DNA of 64,000 nucleotides from an uncultured Bacteroidales bacterium (GTDB lineage: Bacteria; Bacteroidota; Bacteroidia; Bacteroidales; Paludibacteraceae): contig CAKULK010000005.1 of NCBI GenBank assembly GCA_934667275.1, forward strand, positions 76,755 through 140,754, given 5' to 3'. The notes under the pieces are model-generated. The model did no database searches. It was not told where the DNA came from and worked only from the letters and a program-made list of their open reading frames with translations. Numbering within the stretch: position 1 is the first letter of the stretch; the number at the start of each line of letters is the position of its first letter. Made by a program: the position numbers and the translations under genes. This document shows, piece after piece, positions 25,451 through 35,294 of the stretch.

Positions 25451-25900
25451 ATGCGAATAGCGATTATCAACGGACCAAACCTAAACCTGCTGGGACGGCG
25501 GGAGCCTACTATATATGGCATCCGCTCAATGGAGCAGGTGATGGTGGATTTGCAGCACACATACACCTATATATATATGGAGTATCGCCAATCAAACCAC
25601 GAGGGAGACCTGATAGACTGGGTACAAGAGTTTGGCGGCATGAAAACATCGCTGAATACAGAGCCTTTTGACGGTATTATCCTCAACGCAGGCGGCTATA
25701 CGCATACGAGTGTGGCATTGCGCGATGCAGTAGCCTGTGCCATGGTGCCTGTGGTGGAAGTGCATATCTCCGACATCAGCCAACGCGAAGCGTTTCGTCG
25801 CGTAAGTCTGCTAAACGATGTGTGTGCACACACCATAACAGGGCATGGTACTGAAGGATATCGCGAGGCCATAGAATGGCTCATCGGTCACCATAAATGA
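25451..25900 (+). CDS. aroQ: 3-dehydroquinate dehydratase, type II
   Basis: Converts 3-dehydroquinate to 3-dehydroshikimate in aromatic amino-acid synthesis. The 149 residues are the usual type II length. Motifs are GPNLNLLGRREP with the flexible loop Arg/Tyr (YGIRS), NHEGDLIDWVQ, NAGGYTHTSVALRDA and VEVHISDISQREAFR. The last is a slightly changed version of the common E-V-H-L-S-N segment. It begins 12 bp after rho and overlaps porT by 4 bp (ATGA), so translation is coupled to both neighbours. aroK of the same pathway lies 10 kb downstream. Confidence 0.95.
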   Translation: MRIAIINGPNLNLLGRREPTIYGIRSMEQVMVDLQHTYTYIYMEYRQSNHEGDLIDWVQEFGGMKTSLNTEPFDGIILNAGGYTHTSVALRDAVACAMVPVVEVHISDISQREAFRRVSLLNDVCAHTITGHGTEGYREAIEWLIGHHK

Positions 25901-26661
25901 AGAACAGCATCAGACATATTTTAGAGTGTGTGGCAGTATGTCTCATGCTGCTGAGTATGGGAAGTATGTCTCTTTCTGCGCAGAACAACCCCTATGTGGA
26001 TGACAGGCTGGTGCATTTCGGATTCCATTTGGGGCTCAATTTTATGTCGTTTAATGTACAAGAAACGGATAGCATCACCCAATCAGCCATTGGAGACGGA
26101 ACTATCTATCATGCACGAGTTCAATCGCTTACACCCGGATTTTCTGTCGGATTTATTACCGATGTCCGTTTGTCGCGCCATTTGAATCTGCGCTGTACCC
26201 CGGCCCTTCATTTCGGACAAAAGACCATCACTTACAGAAGTTTTCAACGTCCAGACAGTTTGATACACGGCACCTCCACCGGCAACCGCGCCACAGTGCT
26301 TTCGCTGCCAATTTCAATACCGCTCTATTTGAAGTGGTCAGCAGAACGCGAAGTCAATTATCGCCCATATGTAATTGCTGGCGGAGGAGTAAGTTTTGAC
26401 CTCGGACGCGACAAAGAGCGTGTGATTTATCAAAAATTCTTTGACTATTTTGTAGAGGTAGGCTTTGGTTGTGATTTTTATTTCCAATGGTTTAAGTTTT
26501 GTCCGGAAATCAAATATCAGATTGGATTTGCCAATGTATTGACCCCTATCAGCGAAGCAGACCAAGCCCAATGGAAAGTTCCTGCGGCTGATTATTTTTA
26601 CTCAAACACCATCTCACGGCTCACCAACCAAATGATTTCCATCGTGTTTAACTTCGAATGA
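25897..26661 (+). CDS. porT: Type IX secretion system outer-membrane protein PorT
   Basis: A 254-residue beta-barrel protein needed for T9SS function in Porphyromonas and Flavobacterium. After a signal peptide (about 1-28, ending SLSAQ) the start of the barrel, YVDDRLVHFGFHLGLNFMSF, is typical of PorT. Alternating strands follow with PGFSVGFITDVRLSRHLNLR, LSLPISIPLYLKW and YRPYVIAGGGVSFDL, and the protein ends in Phe-Glu after MISIVFNF. It overlaps aroQ and the next gene by 4 bp each. The general fold is shared by the OMP_b-brl_2 family, so the PorT name rests on the N-terminal motif plus the presence of porU, porV and porE in this window. Confidence 0.82.
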   Translation: MKNSIRHILECVAVCLMLLSMGSMSLSAQNNPYVDDRLVHFGFHLGLNFMSFNVQETDSITQSAIGDGTIYHARVQSLTPGFSVGFITDVRLSRHLNLRCTPALHFGQKTITYRSFQRPDSLIHGTSTGNRATVLSLPISIPLYLKWSAEREVNYRPYVIAGGGVSFDLGRDKERVIYQKFFDYFVEVGFGCDFYFQWFKFCPEIKYQIGFANVLTPISEADQAQWKVPAADYFYSNTISRLTNQMISIVFNFE

Positions 26662-28103
26662 TGCGGAAAATTGTACCCATATTATGTCTGTTGTTAGGAT
26701 TGGTTTCATGCCAACAGGACATGATAACCAAGGACTTTGCATTGGGGCTTACATTCTCTCAAGATACAGTATTGTTTGACACCGTGTTCACCGCAGAGGG
26801 GTCGTCCACACATCGGGTGATGGTGTACAACAAAAACAAGAATGCCTTGAATATCAGTCAGGTGAGCCTACAAAACGGGCAGTACTTTTATGTTAATTTG
26901 GATGGAGAGAACATCCTTAATCGTATGCAAAACATTGTTGTTCGCGGTGGAGACAGCCTGTTTTTATTCATTCGAGCCAACCTCAATCCACAAGATAGCA
27001 ATTCTCCTGTTTTCATAGAGGACAATATTATTTTCAGCCTCAACGACCATCTGCAAACTATTCATCTTCAGGCATTTGGACAGAATGTAGAGCGAATGCG
27101 AAACCCTGCGGGGGTGATTGTGAAAGAAGACCTCACCCTTACCAACCGGATACCTTATGTCATTTATGACACATTAATAGTGAAAGGCACACTTACTATC
27201 CAAGCAGGTACCACCTTGTATATGCATGCAGGCGCAACATTGTACGCCTATGGCGACGTGATTGCCAATGGTACAAAAGAAACTCCCATCACTATTCGCG
27301 GCGACCGTACCGACCGATTGTTTGATTCAGTGCCTTACCGTGTAGCCTCCGGACAATGGAATGGTATCTATCTGCTTCATACAAAAGATACCCCTTGCCC
27401 CAAATATGAAATGAACCACGTGGAGATTCTTTCCGGAACGGTCGGGTTATATGCCCAATCCGAACCTATATATCCACGCCCTGTGCTCACTTTTACCAAT
27501 GGACGTATCCACAACCATTCCGTATATGGCATGATTTTGCAGAATATAGATGCCGTCGTCGTTAATTCAGAAATCAGCAATTGTGCCTCTTTTTGTGTCT
27601 ATCTTTCTGGCGGAAAACAACAATTTATACATACTACCGTCGCATCATATTTTGGTTATCCATACACTAATATCAATATCCATAACCAAGTCTCTCGTGA
27701 TAATGTAACGGCGGTGTATATCAACAATATCAACAAACAAACTGCTTCCACCGAGGCATCTTTCAAGAATTGCATTATTACCGGAGCACGCACATCTAAT
27801 CTGTTGGTTGCTACTCCCTTACCACAACATTACGAAGGTGAATTCGTAGGAAATTATCTCCGTGCAGACACCCTCTCTGCGGCTTTTGCACACACCAACA
27901 CATACGCAACAAAATCGGATACAGTATTCCGAAACATCTACTATCGCATCAACGAATATCATTATTATGATTTTCAATTAGACTCAGTCTCTCCCGCTCG
28001 TGGCATCGGCGACAGTATCACCGCCTTGTCCTATCCCTATGACCGACTTGGAAACCGCCGCAAACCACACCCGGATGCAGGTTGTTATGAGTTCGTTGAA
28101 TAA
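26658..28103 (+). CDS. Lipoprotein with right-handed beta-helix
   Basis: A 481-residue exported lipoprotein. The lipobox is GLVSC (Cys at about residue 19). An Ig-like N-terminal part (about 25-150, FDTVFTAEGSSTHRVMVYNK) leads into a parallel beta-helix (about 170-400). That part begins LTIQAGTTLYMHAGATLYAY and GDVIANGTKETPITIRGDR, and has repeated N-x-x-I turns. The C-terminus LDSVSPARGIGDSITALSYPYDRLGNRRKPHPDAGCYEF is a common end of such cell-surface proteins. It overlaps porT by 4 bp. Position suggests an envelope role linked to T9SS, but no function is known to me. Confidence 0.85.
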   Translation: MMRKIVPILCLLLGLVSCQQDMITKDFALGLTFSQDTVLFDTVFTAEGSSTHRVMVYNKNKNALNISQVSLQNGQYFYVNLDGENILNRMQNIVVRGGDSLFLFIRANLNPQDSNSPVFIEDNIIFSLNDHLQTIHLQAFGQNVERMRNPAGVIVKEDLTLTNRIPYVIYDTLIVKGTLTIQAGTTLYMHAGATLYAYGDVIANGTKETPITIRGDRTDRLFDSVPYRVASGQWNGIYLLHTKDTPCPKYEMNHVEILSGTVGLYAQSEPIYPRPVLTFTNGRIHNHSVYGMILQNIDAVVVNSEISNCASFCVYLSGGKQQFIHTTVASYFGYPYTNINIHNQVSRDNVTAVYINNINKQTASTEASFKNCIITGARTSNLLVATPLPQHYEGEFVGNYLRADTLSAAFAHTNTYATKSDTVFRNIYYRINEYHYYDFQLDSVSPARGIGDSITALSYPYDRLGNRRKPHPDAGCYEFVE

Positions 28104-28108
28104 AAGGC

Positions 28109-28139
28109 TTGCAAAAACGAGATTCTTTTTGTACCTTTG
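28109..28139 (+). promoter_or_regulatory. Promoter of der
   Basis: TTG at 28109-28111, 20-bp spacer, TACCTTTG at 28132-28139. The der ATG is 29 bp downstream. Confidence 0.75.
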
Positions 28140-28167
28140 CGCGTTTTAAGGACAATAACATAAATCT

Positions 28168-29481
28168 ATGGCGAATATTTTGGCAATAGTGGGGCGTCCC
28201 AACGTGGGGAAATCGACCCTTTTTAATCGTCTGACGAAGACTCGTCGGGCGATTGTGATGGATACTGCAGGTACTACGCGCGACCGTCAATACGGCAAAT
28301 GTGAATGGTGCGGTAAAGAATTTTCAGTAATTGACACCGGTGGTTGGGTGGTCAACTCGGACGATACCTTTGAAAGCGAAATCAACCGTCAAGTGACAAT
28401 GGCTATCAAAGAAGCCGATGTCGTGCTGTTGGTTGTGGATGTTAATGAGGGCGTGACACAGTTTGACATGGAAGTGGCACATTTGTTGCGCCAATCACGC
28501 AAAGATACAGTATTGGCAGTGAACAAAGTGGACCAATTCGACCAACAATACGGGGCTCCCGAATTCTACAAACTCGGATTAGGCGAGCCTTACATTCTGT
28601 CTGCAGAAAACGGATTGGGTACCGGCGACTTACTGGACGAGATATGCAGCCGATTCAAGAATACAATGACTGAAGAATCTCTGGATGACTTGCCTCGTTT
28701 TGCCATTGTAGGACGACCTAACGCTGGCAAGAGCAGTATCTTGAACGCTTTTATTGGAGAAGACCGCACTATAGTGACGGATATCCCGGGTACTACGCGC
28801 GACAGCATCTATACTCGTTACAACAAGTTTGGCAAAGACTTCTATCTTGTAGATACTGCCGGCATTCGCAAAAAAGCAAAGGTGAACGAAGACCTCGAAT
28901 ATTATTCGGTAGTACGTTCTATTCGCGCGATAGAGAATTCGGATGTATGCATTCTCATGATTGATGCCACCCGCGGTGTAGAATCGCAAGATTTGAACAT
29001 TTACTCACTGATTCAAAAGAATAAAAAAGGATTAGTGGTGTGTATCAACAAATGGGACCTCATAGAAAGCAAGACCAATGCGGATATTAAAGCATACGAA
29101 AAAGCCATCCGCGAACGCATTGCACCTTTCACAGATTTCCCGATTATCTTCACCTCTGCACTCACTAAACAACGCATATACAAGGTAATGGAAACGGCAC
29201 TGCATGTGTATGAAAACAAACAGCGCAAAGTGCCGACAGCCCAACTGAATGACAAATTCTTACCCCTGATTGAAAACTATCCGCCACCTGCAACAAAGGG
29301 CAAGTATATTAAAATTAAATATTGTACACAACTGCCTAATACACAAGTTCCTACATTTGTATTTTTTGCCAACCTGCCACAATATGTCAAGGAATCTTAT
29401 CGCCGTTTTTTGGAGAATAAATTACGCGAATGGTGGGATTTTTGTGGCACACCCGTACAGATATTTATCCGCGCAAAATAG
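28168..29481 (+). CDS. der: Ribosome biogenesis GTPase Der (EngA)
   Basis: Tandem GTPase for 50S subunit assembly, 437 residues. First G domain: GRPNVGKSTLFNRL (G1), AGTTRD (G2), DTGG (G3), NKVD (G4). Second G domain: GRPNAGKSSILNAF, PGTTRDS, DTAG and NKWD. The C-terminal KH-like domain contains YCTQLPNTQVPTFVFFANLP and ends in IFIRAK. Transcribed from its own promoter. The 50 bases after the stop stay open in another frame, but no separate gene is evident there. Confidence 0.97.
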   Translation: MANILAIVGRPNVGKSTLFNRLTKTRRAIVMDTAGTTRDRQYGKCEWCGKEFSVIDTGGWVVNSDDTFESEINRQVTMAIKEADVVLLVVDVNEGVTQFDMEVAHLLRQSRKDTVLAVNKVDQFDQQYGAPEFYKLGLGEPYILSAENGLGTGDLLDEICSRFKNTMTEESLDDLPRFAIVGRPNAGKSSILNAFIGEDRTIVTDIPGTTRDSIYTRYNKFGKDFYLVDTAGIRKKAKVNEDLEYYSVVRSIRAIENSDVCILMIDATRGVESQDLNIYSLIQKNKKGLVVCINKWDLIESKTNADIKAYEKAIRERIAPFTDFPIIFTSALTKQRIYKVMETALHVYENKQRKVPTAQLNDKFLPLIENYPPPATKGKYIKIKYCTQLPNTQVPTFVFFANLPQYVKESYRRFLENKLREWWDFCGTPVQIFIRAK

Positions 29482-29562
29482 CGAGGAAGAGGCAGTTATT
29501 GAAGACGTTCTGCAAAAAACAGGCATTTTTTAAGAAAGTATTTCCTATTCTTTTATTCGGAC

Positions 29563-29593
29563 TTGCGCGCGTGCGGGATTTTTTGTAACTTTG
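29563..29593 (+). promoter_or_regulatory. Promoter of the FAH-like-porU operon
   Basis: TTG at 29563-29565, 20-bp spacer, TAACTTTG at 29586-29593. The first ATG of the operon is at 29602, only 8 bp after the -7 box, so the transcript is nearly or fully leaderless. Confidence 0.75.
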
Positions 29594-29601
29594 CGGCTAA
29601 G

Positions 29602-30102
29602 ATGAAGATTATCGGTTTCTGCAAAATAGGTAACCAAGTACAGATGGTCTTGAAGGGCGACTCGTCATTGTTGGTGAATCGCAAGCCTTTTTTCATACCC
29701 GATTGGAGTGAAAACATTCTGATGACCCCGTGCGAAGTATTGCGCATAAGCCGATTGGGAAAAAATATAAGTCCCCGATTTGCCACTCGTTATTTTGATG
29801 CCATAGCCCCCGGGCTGAATATGCAGGCTGCAGATTACGTGAGCATGGGCAATTGGGTAAAAGGTTGGGCTTTTGATTATTCATTGGTTGTCGGCACTTT
29901 TGCAGACACAAATCAAGATATATGGCAAAACGTTGATGCACAACCGGTTGTCAGTCATGAGGAAGCCATATATATTGCCAGCAACGTGATGACCATCCGT
30001 CAAGGCGACCTTATCTTCATAGACCGCGATGTAACACCACGCCCGCTAAAGCGAGATGAAGTGATTACTGAGGGAGATGAATTATATTGCAAAATCAAAT
30101 GA
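29602..30102 (+). CDS. Fumarylacetoacetate-hydrolase-like protein, shortened
   Basis: A 166-residue protein. The segments LRISRLGKNISPRFATRYFD, AIAPGLNMQAADY, GWAFDYSLVVGTF and VMTIRQGDLIFID, and the ending EVITEGDELYCKIK, follow the layout of Bacteroidota FAH-family enzymes. The metal-binding glutamates and the usual catalytic His region of the full 200-220 residue enzymes are not evident, so it is probably a degenerate or altered member. The start is ATG 29602; the longer frame from 29563 would begin upstream of the expected transcription start. porU overlaps its stop by 4 bp (ATGA). Function unknown; coupling to porU is intriguing. Confidence 0.7.
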   Translation: MKIIGFCKIGNQVQMVLKGDSSLLVNRKPFFIPDWSENILMTPCEVLRISRLGKNISPRFATRYFDAIAPGLNMQAADYVSMGNWVKGWAFDYSLVVGTFADTNQDIWQNVDAQPVVSHEEAIYIASNVMTIRQGDLIFIDRDVTPRPLKRDEVITEGDELYCKIK

Positions 30103-33100
30103 AACGACTGACTATCATATTGTTGGCATTATCACTTGCACTCGGTTCATGGGCAGGGATTCATTCTTATGCCGACCATTCTGCATTGCGAGAGGGACGA
30201 ATAATCAAGATTCGCATTAGTGAAACGGGCATTTATTGCCTCCCCTATGACACACTCAAAGCATGGGGACTTAAGCCCGAACAAGTACGCGTACTGGGAT
30301 ACGGCGGAGTGATGTTGAGCGAGAATTTCAAAGAACACCATTGGGACGACCTTCCTACCGTGAGTATTTATATGCACAAAGGGGCTGATGGTGTGTTTGG
30401 AAGTGGTGACTACATCCTCTTTTACGCGCAAGGCGTAGTTGGTTGGAACTACGGGAATGGTCGTTGGAAGCACACCAATAATCCCTACAGCCGATATGGC
30501 TATTATTTTGTCAGCGATACCGCTGGAGAACAAAAATTAGTTTCCACTACCAACGCATTGAGTGAAGAGAATGTACAAAATGTAGAATGGTTCACCGACT
30601 ATCGTGTATATGAAAAGGACAGCATCAACCTCATTGACCGCAGTGGCGTAAGCGGTGGCGGACGTGAATTCTATGACCGCCCATTACAAGGTCCTACACA
30701 GAGTTTGAACATCTCCTTTGATACCCATAACGTCTTGACCGACAGGCCAATGTCTTGTTTGATAGACCTGGCGGCAAGTGCCACACAGGCGTCCACTTTC
30801 CGTGCCACTTTGTGCGGAACAACCAACACGGTATCGGTGAAAAACATCAGCGTCAGCGATTTCTACACCAAAGCGGAATGTGACTCTATCCTGCTAACCA
30901 CAACAGCACAATCATCTGGCAGCCAATCTGTTAACATACAGTTCAGCAACGCGGCTTCTGGAGCAGTCGGTTTCCTCAACTATATCGAACTCAACGCTCC
31001 TTGCGCCTTGACAATGTACGGAAACACAATGGCAATCAGCAACACTGAATTCTTCGGACAATCCGTGAATACACGATTTCTGTTATCCAATGCTACAACA
31101 TCTACACAAATATGGAAAGTCACTGATGGCGTAAATATAGAGCAGATGCCCACACAGGTCGTTGATGGCAAATTGGCGTGGATTGGCAGCAACGCACGTG
31201 CTGAAAAGTATGTGGCGGTGAACGTCAACGCCTCAAATTGGAAGCAACCGCAACGTGTAGGAGTTGTTGCCAACCAAGACCTGCATGCGCTACAAAACAT
31301 TGATTATGTGATAATTTGCCCCGAAGAGTTTGTGCCTCAAGCCACGCGTTTGGCACAGAAACACGAAGAAATTGACAACCTCACATGGGCAGTAGTCACC
31401 GACCAACAGGTGTACAACGAATTCTCGTCCGGTACCCCAGATGTCACCGCCTACCGTTGGCTGATGAAGATGCTCTACGACCGCGCTAACGGCAATAAAA
31501 TCCAAGAACCCAAGAGCCTGCTATTGATGGGAAAAGCCTCTTTTGACAACCGGAATTTGCTCACCACGTCAGGTACCGGTCGCCTTTTGGTGTACCAGGC
31601 ACACAACTCCACTATCGAAACCAAAGCCTATGGTTGCGATGACTATTGCGGTTTCCTCGCCGACAATGCAGGTATAGAAAGCAACGGGCGTTTCAATGAT
31701 GTACGGGCACAGATGAATATCGGAGTAGGGCGCCTGCCTGTCACCACTGCCACACAAGCCACTGAGGTGGTGGAAAAATTGTGCACCTACATGGACAATC
31801 AGGTATTGGGAAAATGGAAGACACAAATCTGCTTTCTGGCAGATGATGGCGACCATGGTTTGCATGTGCGCACAGCGGATAATGGTGCCGAGAAAATGCG
31901 TAAGAAAAACTTGGACTTTATAGTAAATAAGATATACTTGGACGCTTACACACAAGAGGTTAGCGCAGCGGGAGAAAGTTATCCGTTGGCTAAAAACCAG
32001 TTCGACAATCTCATGAGCAACGGTGTGCTGTTCATGGACTATTCGGGACATGGTGGCTACAACAATATCACCAACGAAATGTTCATGTCTGCCAAAGACA
32101 TACAACAGATGAACAACACTAACCAAGGTTTTTGGTTCTTGGCGACCTGCAGTTTCTCGCATTTCGACAGCGGTATCACCTCCGCCGGCGAGTGGGCAGT
32201 GCTCAATCCCAACGGTGGTGCTATTGGGGTATTGTCAGCATGTCGCACCGTATATGCTTCTCAGAATGAAGTGTTTAACCGCAATCTATGCGACACGCTC
32301 TTCGGACATAAAGACCCGTTTTCTTACAATATGACTTTGGGTGAAGCCACACGTATTGCCAAAAACACTACAGGACGTGATGAAAACAAAATGCCTTATA
32401 TCTTGCTTGGAGATCCCGCCTTGCGACTGAACTATCCCACTCAGTATCAGGTTCGTACCATTGGCCAACCGGACACGCTACATGCCTTGACGGTGCAAAC
32501 CATTCGCGGTTATATAGAGACGCCCGACCACGATACTGCCACATGGTTCAATGGCACATTAGACATCACCGTTTTCGATAAGATGCAACAAATCACCACT
32601 CGGGACAACGATGAAACCGACGAAAACAAGAAACAGAAAATCATCTACAACGACTATCCGAACACGCTTTTCGCAGGGCAAACCAACATCATAGACGGCA
32701 AGTTTGAGTTCACATTCATGGTTCCAAAGGATATTCGCTACAACTACGGAAACGGGCGCATTGTCTATTATGCCTACGACAACGAAGCGCGTGCAGAAGG
32801 TGTCGGACACTATGAAGATTTCATCATTGGCGGCAGTAGTTCCATTACGATACCGGATACCATGGGTCCGGATATCCGTTTGTATCTCAACAACATAGCC
32901 TTCGCCAATGGAGGGGACACGCACGAGTTCCCGCATTTCTATGCCGACATCTACGACGACCACGGCATCAACACTGTCGGTACCGGCATCGGGCACGACC
33001 TCCTGCTCATCATTGACGAAAATGCCAAGCATACCTATGTACTCAACGACTATTTCACCGCCCAAAACAATAGTTATCAGCAAGGGCGTGTCAGTTACAA

Positions 33101-33497
33101 GATGCCCGAAATGGACGAGGGAACCCATAGTCTGACATTCCGTGCGTGGGATTTGCTCAACAATAGCAGCACCGCCACACTTAATTTTCATGTGGTCAAA
33201 GGCATGGATCCGCAGATTTTCCAAGTGCTCACCTACCCCAACCCTGTTTCGGCATCGGAAATCATGAACATCCGCATTGAGTATGATCGCCCCGATGAAA
33301 TCATACAAACATCTGTTTATCTGTATGATATAAGCGGTCATCTACTGTCGGTTACCGAGCAAAAAGGTGCCGATAATCTCCAATGGAATATCAGCGAATT
33401 GGGTATGCACGCAGGCGTGTATATATATCAGGTCAAAATCAAGACACAGACCTCCAACTATGTCTCCAAAGCAGGAAAAATAATCGTTTCACAATAA
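30099..33497 (+). CDS. porU: Type IX secretion system sortase PorU
   Basis: Cell-surface C25-family (gingipain-like) cysteine protease that removes the C-terminal signal of T9SS cargo and attaches it to A-LPS. The start is ATG 30099, overlapping the preceding stop; 30087 would use TTG. Of 1132 residues, a signal peptide comes first, then N-terminal beta domains (LREGRIIKIRISETGIYCLPY). The C25 domain has the catalytic His in DYSGHGGYNN (His651) and Cys in FLATCSFSHF (Cys684), with LGDPALRLNYP at its end. A T9SS-type C-terminal domain starts at YPNPVSASE. Length and domain order agree with PorU. porV follows 87 bp downstream, as in other T9SS bacteria. Confidence 0.95.
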   Translation: MKRLTIILLALSLALGSWAGIHSYADHSALREGRIIKIRISETGIYCLPYDTLKAWGLKPEQVRVLGYGGVMLSENFKEHHWDDLPTVSIYMHKGADGVFGSGDYILFYAQGVVGWNYGNGRWKHTNNPYSRYGYYFVSDTAGEQKLVSTTNALSEENVQNVEWFTDYRVYEKDSINLIDRSGVSGGGREFYDRPLQGPTQSLNISFDTHNVLTDRPMSCLIDLAASATQASTFRATLCGTTNTVSVKNISVSDFYTKAECDSILLTTTAQSSGSQSVNIQFSNAASGAVGFLNYIELNAPCALTMYGNTMAISNTEFFGQSVNTRFLLSNATTSTQIWKVTDGVNIEQMPTQVVDGKLAWIGSNARAEKYVAVNVNASNWKQPQRVGVVANQDLHALQNIDYVIICPEEFVPQATRLAQKHEEIDNLTWAVVTDQQVYNEFSSGTPDVTAYRWLMKMLYDRANGNKIQEPKSLLLMGKASFDNRNLLTTSGTGRLLVYQAHNSTIETKAYGCDDYCGFLADNAGIESNGRFNDVRAQMNIGVGRLPVTTATQATEVVEKLCTYMDNQVLGKWKTQICFLADDGDHGLHVRTADNGAEKMRKKNLDFIVNKIYLDAYTQEVSAAGESYPLAKNQFDNLMSNGVLFMDYSGHGGYNNITNEMFMSAKDIQQMNNTNQGFWFLATCSFSHFDSGITSAGEWAVLNPNGGAIGVLSACRTVYASQNEVFNRNLCDTLFGHKDPFSYNMTLGEATRIAKNTTGRDENKMPYILLGDPALRLNYPTQYQVRTIGQPDTLHALTVQTIRGYIETPDHDTATWFNGTLDITVFDKMQQITTRDNDETDENKKQKIIYNDYPNTLFAGQTNIIDGKFEFTFMVPKDIRYNYGNGRIVYYAYDNEARAEGVGHYEDFIIGGSSSITIPDTMGPDIRLYLNNIAFANGGDTHEFPHFYADIYDDHGINTVGTGIGHDLLLIIDENAKHTYVLNDYFTAQNNSYQQGRVSYKMPEMDEGTHSLTFRAWDLLNNSSTATLNFHVVKGMDPQIFQVLTYPNPVSASEIMNIRIEYDRPDEIIQTSVYLYDISGHLLSVTEQKGADNLQWNISELGMHAGVYIYQVKIKTQTSNYVSKAGKIIVSQ

Positions 33498-33584
33498 ATC
33501 AATTACTTCTAAAGAGCCTATGAAGCATCTCTAAAAGTTCAACCGACAAATCGAAAAATTAACTACATAAATATCTAAAACAAA

Positions 33585-34784
33585 ATGAAAAAAGTCTTTT
33601 TATCCATCATGGCAATAGCCGGTCTCAGCCTGCCGTTGTTGGCCACCAATCCGGTCATCACAGCCATGCCTTCTCTCAGTGTTGCCCCGGATGCTCACGC
33701 CGCAGGTTTGGGTGATGTCGGCGCAGCCACAACTCCTGATTTGAACTCCCAACACTGGAACCCCGCCAAATATGCTTTCATGGAGAGCCGAGGAGGTATC
33801 ACCGCCAACTACACTCCTTGGTTGCGCAAGTTGGTGAGTGACATTGATTTGGCATATCTTGCAGGTTACTACAAAATCAACGATATGCAGGCTATCTCAG
33901 CCAGTTTCAGTTATTTCTCCATGGGTGCCGTCCAATTGGTTGACTATAGCGGCACGGCTTTCCAGGAAGCGCATCCAAATGAATGGTCTCTTGATGCTGC
34001 CTACTCCATCAAACTGCACGAGTATGTCAGTATGGCGGTAGCACTCCGTTTCCTCTATAGCGACCTCAACAATGGTACCAACGCCTCTGTCACTACGGGT
34101 TCCACGGAATTGCGCCCGGCATGGACAATGGCGGCCGACATTGCGCTCTACTACAAGCAGCCTATCGCACTCCCGATGGGCGATAGTTATTTCGGACTCG
34201 GTTTCAACCTCAGCAACCTCGGCGGCAAGATGTCCTATGACAACGGCGATACCAAGAACTTCATCCCTGCCAATATGCGCTTGGGTATCAGTTACGAGTT
34301 GCCTTTCGACAACTATAATCGCCTTATGGCTACCGTTGAGGCTAACAAAATGCTCGTGCCTACCTACTATTCCAAATTTGCCGAAGACACCGACAACCAT
34401 CGTATGACGCAAACCGAATACTCCAACACAACCTCTCCTGATGGCTGGTGGAAGTCGTTCTGCGATGCTCCGGGCTACACCACCGATGAAGGCAAAGTTG
34501 TCAGCCCTGCATTGGAGGAGTTGCAGGAGATTCAATGGGGCGTAGGTCTTGAATATAGTTACAATCGCCAGTTCTTCGGGCGCGTTGGCTATAGCCACGA
34601 AAACTACTACAAAGGCAACCGCCGCTATGTGACCATCGGTGCTGGTTTCAAACTCAGTATCTTCTCTTTGGATGTTGCCTACTGCATTGCCACGGCAGCC
34701 TCCAACCCGCTCGACCAGACCATGCGTTTTACGCTCGGTTTCGACCTCGCAGGTATCAAAGACCTCGTCAACAACAAGAAATAA
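33585..34784 (+). CDS. porV: Type IX secretion system shuttle protein PorV (LptO)
   Basis: A 399-residue FadL-like outer-membrane barrel that brings cargo from the translocon to PorU. The signal peptide ends near LPLLAT. The next segment, MPSLSVAPDAHAAGLGDVGA followed by ATTPDLNSQHWNPAKYAFME, is the PorV signature (A-G-x-G-D-x-G-x-A-T-x-P-D). WGVGLEYSYNRQFFGRVGY and the C-terminal strand FTLGFDLAGI complete the barrel. It lies downstream of porU, the conserved order. I see no promoter in the 87-bp gap, so it is likely transcribed with porU. Confidence 0.95.
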   Translation: MKKVFLSIMAIAGLSLPLLATNPVITAMPSLSVAPDAHAAGLGDVGAATTPDLNSQHWNPAKYAFMESRGGITANYTPWLRKLVSDIDLAYLAGYYKINDMQAISASFSYFSMGAVQLVDYSGTAFQEAHPNEWSLDAAYSIKLHEYVSMAVALRFLYSDLNNGTNASVTTGSTELRPAWTMAADIALYYKQPIALPMGDSYFGLGFNLSNLGGKMSYDNGDTKNFIPANMRLGISYELPFDNYNRLMATVEANKMLVPTYYSKFAEDTDNHRMTQTEYSNTTSPDGWWKSFCDAPGYTTDEGKVVSPALEELQEIQWGVGLEYSYNRQFFGRVGYSHENYYKGNRRYVTIGAGFKLSIFSLDVAYCIATAASNPLDQTMRFTLGFDLAGIKDLVNNKK

Positions 34785-34803
34785 AACACCTTATTCCCGT
34801 TTC

Positions 34804-35283
34804 ATGCGAATCGGATTTGGATATGATGTGCATGCATTCTCCCCTGACCGCCCCTTGTGGTTAGGGGGGATTGCTATTCCGTCCCCTATGGGCTTACTCG
34901 GTCACTCGGACGCGGATGTGCTTATTCATGCCCTCTGCGATGCCCTACTCGGTGCTGCAGCCATGCGCGACATCGGCTACCATTTCCCCGACACTAAGGG
35001 GAACGAATTCGAAGGTATTGACTCCAAAATTCTCCTTCGGCGCGTTATGCAAATGCTTCGCGACGCAGGCTACAACCTCGTCAACTGCGATTGCACCGTG
35101 TGTGCGCAACTGCCAAAACTCAATCCTTATATCCCGACCATGCAGACTTGTCTCGCTGAGGTGATGAATGTCTCCACCGACCAAGTCAGCATCAAAGCCA
35201 CCACCACCGAGCACCTCGGCTTTGTCGGACGCGAAGAGGGGATGTCAGCGTATGCGGTAGTGCTAATCGACAAACAATCCTAA
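34804..35283 (+). CDS. ispF: 2-C-methyl-D-erythritol 2,4-cyclodiphosphate synthase
   Basis: Forms the cyclic diphosphate of the MEP isoprenoid pathway. The start is ATG 34804 (MRIGFGYDVHAF), 20 bp after porV; the longer frame runs back over porV. The 159 residues are standard length. Zinc ligands D8 and H10 are in GYDVHAF; GLLGHSDADVLIHALCDALLG, GYHFPDTKGNEFEGIDS and IKATTTEHLGFVGREEGM are the remaining hallmarks. It is in the porU-sufE operon with no functional link to its neighbours. Confidence 0.96.
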   Translation: MRIGFGYDVHAFSPDRPLWLGGIAIPSPMGLLGHSDADVLIHALCDALLGAAAMRDIGYHFPDTKGNEFEGIDSKILLRRVMQMLRDAGYNLVNCDCTVCAQLPKLNPYIPTMQTCLAEVMNVSTDQVSIKATTTEHLGFVGREEGMSAYAVVLIDKQS

Positions 35284-35294
35284 CATAAACATCT

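Noticed and set aside
29482..29533. Open stretch after der (reads EEEAVIEDVLQKTGIF)
   Set aside because: Looks protein-like but is only 17 codons, in another frame than der, with no start; not enough to call a gene fragment.
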